DNA from: Clostridia bacterium
GTDB taxonomy: Bacteria; Bacillota; Clostridia; Oscillospirales; CAG-272
Assembly (NCBI GenBank): GCA_017646005.1
Contig: JAGCNJ010000014.1
Span: forward strand, 1 to 32,331
DNA length: 32,331 bases
Direction of reading: 5' to 3'
Shown here: positions 23,499-30,900 of the stretch, piece by piece
Layout of the letters: every line of letters starts with the position of its first letter
Position numbering within the stretch: the stretch's first letter is position 1
Position numbers and translations under genes: made by a program
The notes under the pieces: model-generated
The model's input: only the letters and a program-made list of their open reading frames with translations
The model's database searches: none
Told to the model about the DNA's origin: nothing

Positions 23499-24365
23499 AT
23501 GAAAAATAGTAACTCCTTAAAAAAAAGTAATATAACGAGAAAAGCTTTGCGTAAGGGTGCGGTATACGTCTTTTTGAGTATCTGGGCGATCGCCGTGCTG
23601 TTTCCGTTTTACTATATGCTTTTAACCTCGTTTAAGAGCTACAGCTCGTATAATTCGGAGTTTGTCCCGAAGCTTTATACGAGCGCACCGACCCTTGAAA
23701 ACTATATAAATGCATTCAAAGCGGTACCTCTTGCAGATTATTTTCTCAATACGGTTATATTTACCATTGCCACTACTTTTATTATGCTGTGTGTGATAAT
23801 ACCTGCGGCATTTGCGTTTTCGAGGCTTGAATTCAAGGGCAAAAGCCTTGTTTTCACACTCTTTCTTGCACTTATGATGATACCGAATGAACTTGTGGTT
23901 ATAACCAATTTCGTAAGCATAACCGAGCTTGGACTGCGCAACACCTTCACAGGACTTGTGCTTCCGTCGGTAACGTCGGTATTCTATATATATCTGTTAA
24001 AGGAAAGCTTTGAGCAGATTCCCGACGAGCTCTATTATGCCGCCAAGGTTGACGGCACGTCGGATTTCAAATATTTGTGTCGCGTAATGCTTCCGATATG
24101 CCGACCGACGGTGATAACCGTAACCGTGCTTAAGGTTATAGAGTGCTGGAACTCATACGTCTGGCCAAGACTTATAACCGATAATGAAGCGTATTATCTC
24201 GTGTCAAACGGTATACAGGAGATACGCGAAAACGGATTCGGCAGAGAAAATATTCCCGCTATGATGGCGTCTGTTGTCGTAATATCACTACCGCTTATCG
24301 TAGTATTCCTCATATTCAGAAAAAAGATAATGGAAGGCGTTGCGAGAGGGGGACTTAAGGGATGA
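23499..24365 (+). CDS. ABC sugar transporter permease (MalG/UgpE type)
   Basis: A 288-residue partner channel subunit with six hydrophobic helices and the EAA-like loop PDELYYAAKVDGTSDFKYLC in the second half. An N-terminal Lys-rich cytoplasmic tail precedes helix 1 (VYVFLSIWAIAVLFPFYYML). AAGGAGG precedes the ATG. Its stop overlaps the start of the binding protein as ATGA, so the two are translationally coupled. Confidence 0.93.
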   Translation: MKNSNSLKKSNITRKALRKGAVYVFLSIWAIAVLFPFYYMLLTSFKSYSSYNSEFVPKLYTSAPTLENYINAFKAVPLADYFLNTVIFTIATTFIMLCVIIPAAFAFSRLEFKGKSLVFTLFLALMMIPNELVVITNFVSITELGLRNTFTGLVLPSVTSVFYIYLLKESFEQIPDELYYAAKVDGTSDFKYLCRVMLPICRPTVITVTVLKVIECWNSYVWPRLITDNEAYYLVSNGIQEIRENGFGRENIPAMMASVVVISLPLIVVFLIFRKKIMEGVARGGLKG

Positions 24366-25954
24366 AAAAGCTTCGCGTGCTCTCTCTTTTGCTTGCTTTG
24401 CTCACGATCACCCCAATACTTTCGGGATGCCACGGAGCAAGGAAAACAAGCGCATTCGTTATACCCGAAGTATTCGATTACGAAACACCCGTGGAGATCA
24501 GCTTTTGGGCAAAGAATGACACAAATATCAATCAGACGCGTATATATGAAAAAGCGATAGAGGACTTTTGCGCACTTTATCCGAATATAAAGGTCAATCT
24601 CAAGCTTTATACCGACTATACGAGGATATATAACGACGTTATAACCAATATTCCGACCGAAACCACGCCGAACGTGTGCATAACGTATCCCGACCATATA
24701 GCAACCTATATCACGGGAGATAATACGGTGGTTGCGCTTGATACTCTCTTTTCTGATGAAAAATACGGACTTGGCGGAAGCGAGCTTAAGTTTGACGGCG
24801 TACAAAAGGACGAGATCATCCCGAAATTTCTCGGTGAATGCAAGATAGGCACAACTCATTATGCCTTACCCTATATGCGCTCGACAGAAGCCTGCTACGT
24901 CAATAAAACATACGTCGAAAAGCTCGGATATACACTACCCGAAACACTTACGTGGGATTTTATCTTCAAAGTAGCAGAGGCGGCGACCGAAAAGGATGAA
25001 AACGGAAACTTCAAAGTCAACGGTCAAAAGGTAATGATACCGATCATCTATAAATCCACCGATAATATGATGATACAGATGCTAAAGCAGAAAAACGCCG
25101 GCTACTCGGACGCGCGCGGAAATATCCTTCTGTTTAATGAGCTGACACGTGATATCCTTAAAACAGTGGCGATTCATGCAAAAACAGGGGCCTTTTCGAC
25201 CTTTAAGATATCAAGCTATCCCGCGAACTTCTTGAACGCAGGACAGTGTATATTTGCGATAGACTCAACTGCGGGAGCAACCTGGATGGGCACAAATGCA
25301 CCGCTTTCTGATATAAGTGAGGATAAGCTTGCAGACTTTGAAACAGAGGTTATGAGCATACCGCAGTATGATCCTGAAAATCCCGTTATGATATCGCAGG
25401 GTCCGTCGGTTTGTATCTTCAATAAAAGAGATCCGCAACAAGTGCTTGCATCATGGCTTTTTGCGCAGTATCTGCTGACAAACGACGTGCAGGTGTCCTA
25501 TTCTTCAACAGAGGGCTATATCCCCGTGACCTCAAAGGCGCAGGAAAGCGATGAGTATAAGGACTATCTCTCGCGAGAGGGAGAGGATAATAACCACTAT
25601 TACAGCATCAAGCTCAAAGCGGCAAAATTGCTTATAGAAAACACCGATAATACCTTCGTAACCCCCGTATTTAACGGCTCTGCGGCACTCCGTAATGCTG
25701 CAGGTCAGCTTGTTGAAAGCGTGACTAAATCGGTAAGACGAAAGGAAAACGTAGACGAAGAATACTTGGATAAGCTCTTTGCCGATACGATATCGCTTTA
25801 CAGACTTGATAGCTTAAGCCGTAATTCAAACGAAAAGCTTGAGTTTGGAAAGCTGCCCGCAGGCGCAAAAGTGCTGATAGGCGCGCTATTGCTCGCGTGG
25901 GCGGGAATACTTGCATACCTACTGGCAGAAAAAGTCAGAAAAAAGAAAAAATGA
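24362..25954 (+). CDS. ABC extracellular solute-binding lipoprotein with C-terminal membrane helix
   Basis: A family 1 type solute-binding protein, 530 residues. A lipoprotein signal ends in the lipobox ILSGC with C23. The body contains the typical VEISFWAKND start, INQTRIYEKAIEDFCALYPN and a hinge region, and is longer than the usual 400-450. Unusually the C-terminus carries a second anchor: GAKVLIGALLLAWAGILAYLL (about 501-521) followed by EKVRKKKK, an inside-positive stop. The protein would thus be held at both ends near its channel. It is the last gene of the importer operon. The ligand is unknown; CUT1 family suggests oligosaccharide or glycerol-phosphate compounds. Confidence 0.9.
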   Translation: MKKLRVLSLLLALLTITPILSGCHGARKTSAFVIPEVFDYETPVEISFWAKNDTNINQTRIYEKAIEDFCALYPNIKVNLKLYTDYTRIYNDVITNIPTETTPNVCITYPDHIATYITGDNTVVALDTLFSDEKYGLGGSELKFDGVQKDEIIPKFLGECKIGTTHYALPYMRSTEACYVNKTYVEKLGYTLPETLTWDFIFKVAEAATEKDENGNFKVNGQKVMIPIIYKSTDNMMIQMLKQKNAGYSDARGNILLFNELTRDILKTVAIHAKTGAFSTFKISSYPANFLNAGQCIFAIDSTAGATWMGTNAPLSDISEDKLADFETEVMSIPQYDPENPVMISQGPSVCIFNKRDPQQVLASWLFAQYLLTNDVQVSYSSTEGYIPVTSKAQESDEYKDYLSREGEDNNHYYSIKLKAAKLLIENTDNTFVTPVFNGSAALRNAAGQLVESVTKSVRRKENVDEEYLDKLFADTISLYRLDSLSRNSNEKLEFGKLPAGAKVLIGALLLAWAGILAYLLAEKVRKKKK

Positions 25955-25964
25955 CAGATTTCTA

Positions 25965-25992
25965 TTGACTTGTTGGCAAAAATGTGTATAAT
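25965..25992 (+). promoter_or_regulatory. Promoter of the lipoprotein gene
   Basis: TTGACT at 25965-25970, 16-base spacer, TATAAT at 25987-25992, 10 bases after the binding-protein stop. No terminator separates them, so read-through from the importer operon is also possible. Confidence 0.75.
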
Positions 25993-26028
25993 ATATTTGT
26001 AATTTTATTTACGAAAAGGAGTAAAACC

Positions 26029-26823
26029 ATGAAAAAATTATTTGCACTTATGCTCGCTCTTGTAATGCTTGCAAGCCTTGTAGCCTGCGGCGCAACAGAA
26101 GGCGAAACGTCTGACGTTGAGTCCGACACCGTAAACGAGGAAGTTGTATCGGATACTGTTGCTGACGAAGCAGACGAAGTAAAGGTTATGACCTACGCCG
26201 AATACGAAGCGGCAGAGATCGATAGCCCCGTAGTTGTTGAAACCTACGTACAGGCTAAGCAGTCCTGGTGGGAAGATAAGGCAACTATCTACACACAGAG
26301 CGAGGACGGCGCGTATTTCATATACGAAATGCCCTGCTCAAAGGAAGAGTATGATGCACTTGTTCCCGGCACAAAGATCAGAGTAAACGGCTATAAGGCA
26401 GAATGGGCAGGCGAGGTAGAGATCGTAGACGCTACATACGAAGTGCTTGAGGGAAGCTTTATTCCGGAAGCAAAGGACGTAACCGCGCTTCTCGCATCAG
26501 ATGAGCTTATAAAGAGCCAGAATCAGCTCGTAGCATTCAAGGGTATGACCGTTGAAGCATCCAAGGACGCTGACGGTAATGACGTAGCATTCCTCTATAA
26601 GTGGGATGGATCGGGTCAGGACGGAGATGACCTATACTTCAACGTGTCTGTAGACGGTAATACCTATACCTTCACAGTTGAAAGCTACCTCTGCGATAAT
26701 ACAACAGACGTGTACGCGGCAGTAAAGGCACTTAATATCGGCGATAAGATCGATATGGAAGGCTTCCTCTACTGGTATGAGGGCGTAAATCCCCATATCA
26801 CAGCAGTAAGCGCAGCTGAATAA
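26029..26823 (+). CDS. Secreted lipoprotein, possible OB-fold domains, function unknown
   Basis: A 264-residue lipoprotein: signal MKKLFALMLALVMLASLVAC with the lipid-bearing Cys20, then an acidic Glu/Asp/Val/Thr-rich spacer to about residue 50, then two similar strand-rich parts. The first (about 55-140) includes VVVETYVQAKQSWW and GTKIRVNGYKAEW; the second (about 155-262) includes LVAFKGMTVEA and IGDKIDMEGFLYWY. Both end in a GdkI-x-GY/F element reminiscent of OB folds, but this is a visual impression. AAGGAG lies 6 bases before the ATG at 26029; an upstream in-frame start at 25984 would overlap the promoter. It has its own promoter and a strong terminator. Confidence 0.75.
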   Translation: MKKLFALMLALVMLASLVACGATEGETSDVESDTVNEEVVSDTVADEADEVKVMTYAEYEAAEIDSPVVVETYVQAKQSWWEDKATIYTQSEDGAYFIYEMPCSKEEYDALVPGTKIRVNGYKAEWAGEVEIVDATYEVLEGSFIPEAKDVTALLASDELIKSQNQLVAFKGMTVEASKDADGNDVAFLYKWDGSGQDGDDLYFNVSVDGNTYTFTVESYLCDNTTDVYAAVKALNIGDKIDMEGFLYWYEGVNPHITAVSAAE

Positions 26824-26832
26824 TAAAACAGC

Positions 26833-26872
26833 AAAAAGCAGGGTGCATTTTTGAATGCACCCTGCTTTTTTT
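26833..26872. terminator. Strong bidirectional terminator
   Basis: A perfect 17-base stem (26833-26849 with 26854-26870) and TTTG loop, with a run of seven T (26866-26872) on the plus strand and TTTTTGCTGTTTT on the minus strand. It lies between the convergent lipoprotein and AraC genes. Confidence 0.92.
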
Positions 26873-26883
26873 GTAATTAAAAA

Positions 26884-27669
26884 TCACATGTTTCTGTAAT
26901 CTAACGGAGAAACACCGACATGCTTTTTGAAAAAGCCTGAAAAATGATGAATCGAAGCAAATCCGCATCTCTGAGCTATTTCGGTAATAGAGATGCCTTT
27001 TCTTTTAAGTTCGAATTTTGCGATAGAAATTCTGTGATTTATAAGATCGTCTATCGGACTAGTACCGTAATATTTTCTGTAGATTGCCGCAAAATGACCT
27101 CTTGAATATCCAACCTTTGCCGCAAGCTCCTCAAGTGTGTGAGGACTGCTGTATTGGCTGAGCATCTCACGTCTGAGCTTGTCAAACATAAGCCTTTTTC
27201 TGTTGTCGCTTTCGCCGCAATATGTTCTCTGACGAGCTATTTTTATAAACATCTCTTCAAGCAGAGCGGTTATCTGACGCTCGTAACCGATCTCTTGCGT
27301 TTCTTTTTCAAAGCTCAGCTTTTCAATATATGGTTTGAGTAACCTTTTGTCCACAACGTCAAAAGCAACCCCTAAAGGAATGTCAAGCTCTTCAAATTTT
27401 TCCAAAGGTGTCTCGCTTTCAAAATACATCCAGTCGTCAATAAAGCCTTCTTTGGCATCATTGCGTGAAGTGTGAGCGTACTTAAAGTGCGGGGGTACAA
27501 TAAGAAGCTGTCCTGCATAACCTTCTGTCATTTTACCGTCTCTGTAGTATAAGAAATCGGTCTGATGCTGAATGATGACCCAAAAAGAATTACCTTCGTG
27601 AAGATTACCACACGTTCTATTAAGATTATGAGTATTCCCAACCGAGCCAAACAAGAAATTATGGTTCAT
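26884..27669 (-). CDS. AraC family transcriptional regulator
   Basis: A 261-residue regulator with an N-terminal cupin-like effector domain (about 1-140; includes YAGQLLIVPPHFKY) and a C-terminal double helix-turn-helix (about 165-261): LEELAAKVGYSRGHFAAIYRK and ITEIAQRCGFASIHHFSGFFKK with PLDYR at the end. The ATG at 27669 is chosen because AGAGGA lies 6 bases upstream; the longer frame to 27711 has no such site. It is divergent from the giant secreted esterase gene across 232 bases, so it probably controls that gene and itself. The cupin type is usual for regulators sensing sugars or glycan breakdown products; the effector is unknown. Confidence 0.9.
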   Translation of the reverse strand: MNHNFLFGSVGNTHNLNRTCGNLHEGNSFWVIIQHQTDFLYYRDGKMTEGYAGQLLIVPPHFKYAHTSRNDAKEGFIDDWMYFESETPLEKFEELDIPLGVAFDVVDKRLLKPYIEKLSFEKETQEIGYERQITALLEEMFIKIARQRTYCGESDNRKRLMFDKLRREMLSQYSSPHTLEELAAKVGYSRGHFAAIYRKYYGTSPIDDLINHRISIAKFELKRKGISITEIAQRCGFASIHHFSGFFKKHVGVSPLDYRNM

Positions 27670-27717
27670 AAAAAATCCTCTTTCTTTAGTCTCCGTATTT
27701 AACTTTACCATATAAGC

Positions 27718-27751
27718 TTTGAAAAATCAATACAATTTTTGAAAAAAGTCA
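27718..27751. promoter_or_regulatory. Direct repeat, candidate AraC-type operator
   Basis: TTTGAAAAATCA (27718-27729) and TTTGAAAAAAGTCA (27738-27751) start exactly 20 bases apart, on the same face of the helix, as expected for the two half sites of an AraC-family protein. They are 70-100 bases upstream of the giant gene's -35 and close to the regulator's own start region. A 5-base inverted repeat GCGAT/ATCGC follows at 27759-27776 and AATCA/TGATT near 27793-27808. Confidence 0.4.
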
Positions 27752-27824
27752 GATAAACGCGATTTTTCTTTATCGCTTGTAAAAAATCTTTAAATCACTT
27801 AAATGATTATCCGCATATATTGTA

Positions 27825-27853
27825 AAGACAATTAAGATTATTTTTGTTATACT
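27825..27853 (+). promoter_or_regulatory. Promoter of the giant secreted protein gene
   Basis: AAGACA (27825-27830), 17-base spacer, TATACT (27848-27853), with TGT directly before the -10 (extended -10). The imperfect -35 would suit activation by a bound regulator upstream. Confidence 0.65.
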
Positions 27854-27901
27854 TAACATAGCAATATTACTGATTCTTAAATCATAGGAGGAATTATGTG
27901 T

Positions 27902-30900
27902 ATGAAAAAACTAATATCCGCGATCGTAATACTAACACTTACGGTCATTATCATGTCCGCGGCAGCTGTCGTTTCATTTGCGGCAGAAGCTCCCGTGGCT
28001 GAGTGGAATCTGTGGACATCCGAGGGTTACCTCAAAGATGTTTCGAAAATGGCTTCGGCTGAATGCGACACTTCTCTCAGAGCGTGTACGTTCACCGCAT
28101 TAAGAGGTCAAAACATGACTTTTACGAGCGCCACAGCAGATGAGCGCACAGCTTTGCTTAACAACGTTGAATACGTTCATGAGGGATGCGGTGAAGATTG
28201 TGAAGATCATATAAAGTACATGGTAATTACATACAGCAATCCCGACGGCTTGACACACTTCACACAGCAGGATAACGCCAAAAACAATACCGGATCGGGT
28301 AGTGTCCAAAGAAAAATTCCGCTGAAAAACACCGGCGATGCTTATTACAGTGTTATTGTGAACGTATCCGGAGATAATGCCACAGGCGGCACTCTCCTCA
28401 GAAGCAAAAGCACATCCGCTCCGACTATAATGTTTTATCCAACCTCCGGAGGATCAAACAAGGACACAGTGTATACAATGAATTTCCGTTCACTTGCCTT
28501 CACAAAGACACTTGATGATGCTAAGGCATATTGCGAAGGTCTTTGGGAAACAGGTGATTCCATTGCATATCACATAGACAATGAAGATGGCTCCACAACA
28601 GGCGATCTTGTTATTCCCGAGCAGTCTGAGTCTACGTTCGAGTTCGACCTTTATGACAGCTACAAAAGTGGCGACGAACTTCTCCTCAATTACACCGGAT
28701 TTCTTGAAGAGGGTTACGATGATACCGAAGAAGCGTTCCACATAAAGGGAACGGGTAGCAACAGAAACACAGCTTTCATGTTTGCCCCCTCAACTCTTAA
28801 CACAGATTATAATCTGGCTTTGCGTAAGTATATGTTCAGCAATGACTCGGATATTAACTACTTAGTTATAACGTATAAAAACCCGGATGAATGGATATCG
28901 CTTCAGCACTATTACGATTACGTGGATGACGCGGGTAAAACACAAAGAATACGTTCAAACGCAAAGATGCTGAAGACCGAAGGCACTGATTATTACAGCG
29001 TTATTCTTGATTTGACAGGAAAGCATATTTTCTTCCCGACAAACTATGTTAACAGCACGACAGGTCCGATGATGACCTTCTACCCATTCAATGAGTTAGC
29101 TTCAGCCAGCACGGACGAGTACGATCTATACATTCGTTCCTTCGCTCTTACCGAGACACTTGACGAAGCAAAGGCGTACTGCGAAGGTCTCTGGGAATCC
29201 GGCGACGCTGTAGGTTACCATGTTTCGGATGGAACGACCACAGGAACCCTCTTTACTCCTGAAGCTCCCGTACCTATGATCGACGTTACGATCACTGCAG
29301 AAAACGGTAACGTTACCGTAGGCGGTGAGGCAGCCGCAGAGCAGTATGCACAGGGCAGCGAGCTCACACTCGTTGCAACACCCGCAGATGGCTATAAGTT
29401 TATGGGCTGGTACGACGTAACAGGTGGTTTAGCACCTGTTGGTAAATATGATTTGCTTTCAACCAATGCAACCTATGAGTTCACAGTTTCCGAGGAAATC
29501 GAAATCACAGCAAGATTTGAATCAGAAAAAAGAAGCGATCCCATATTCGTTTATGATCTCTATAACAACAGAGAAACACACAAGCACGTAATTCATGCAA
29601 ACAATTTTACAACTTCAATTTACGACTCGGCAAATGAGGCATACAGAGTTACAGGTTCAGGCGCGCAGAAAGAAATAAGCTTCAGCTTGAATTCAAACAG
29701 CGTGGACACCAGTGATGCCGCAACCGAGGCTCGTGCAGAGCTTATTGCAATAGAAAAAGATATCGGATACATGGTCATCACATACAGAAACCCCGATGAA
29801 TTGGCTAATATGTCTCGCAGATATATAAACAATATAGCCGGCAAAGACCATTATGTATACGAAAGCTTTGAGCTTGGAAAGAGCGGTGACAAATACTATA
29901 GTGTCATTGTTGACGTATCGGGCGAAAGACTTTGGTTCAGAACTAACACGGCAGCAAACCAGAGCCAGATAGCGTTGTATCCGTTCATGAGCCTTTCGGA
30001 AGATGACAGCGAAACCTACGCACTCTACTTCCGTCAGGTAGCTCTTACAAAAACTCTTGACGATGCAAAGGCATACTGCGAAAAACTTTTTGCAACATAT
30101 GAATCCGACGGATATCACACGGTCGGCGGTGATCTCGTTGAAGCACCTAGACTTAAATTAAAGCTCGACAAGCACGTATACAGAATGAGTGTTGGCGACG
30201 AGCTTACACTTGGTGTAACCGTGGACAAGGACGACGCAACAATCACCTACGAAAGCTCGAACACAAGCGTAGCTACGGTAGCTGAAGTAAAAGGAGAGTA
30301 TGTTATCACCGCAGTTGGTTACGGTGTAGCAGAGATCACGGTAGAAGGAACAAAGGGCGAATACATCGGCGCAGACAAGATCAAGATCTACGTTAACGAT
30401 ATTTCACCTATCACAGTAGAAAAGGTAGCTGACGCACCCGTTGCTCCGGCAACAAAACCCATAATCTCCTTCTTAGGTGACTCTATCACAGCAGGAAGCA
30501 ATACCGACAAGACCTACCACTCATATCTTGCAGACAGACTTTATATCACAGTAGATAAGCAGGGTCAGAGCGGCTCCAACATCGCAGGTCCGGGAAGCAA
30601 TGATCAGGATTCGTTCATCGAGCGTGTACCGAAGATCAAAGAAGATACCGACCTTATCTTCGTGCTCGGCGGTATAAACGACTTCGGACAGAATGCAGGC
30701 ACACTCGAGCGCTTCGTTCCCGGAATCCGTACACTTATCGAATCTCTTATCACAAGATTCCCGAACAAGCCCATCGTATTCTCCACACCTCTCCAGAATG
30801 GTGGCTATTTCTCAACAACAACAAACGATGCAAGCGAAACACTTAAACAGTATGTTGATGAAATAGAAGCGGCGTGCGAAGAGTATGGTATTCCCGTAAT

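Noticed and set aside
24194..24859. 221-residue minus-strand frame across the permease and binding-protein genes
   Set aside because: Shadow of two well-supported genes, with no ribosome binding site or family resemblance.
21495..25954. Naming the importer as the glycerol-3-phosphate transporter UgpBAEC
   Set aside because: Domain types fit, but no ligand-specific residues can be identified by eye and the operon is 18 kb from the GDPD genes, so only the CUT1 class is supported.
28511..30090. CRISPR-like array from the recurring DNA block at 28511, 29159 and 30056
   Set aside because: Only three diverged copies hundreds of bases apart, in frame within one gene; they are protein module ends.
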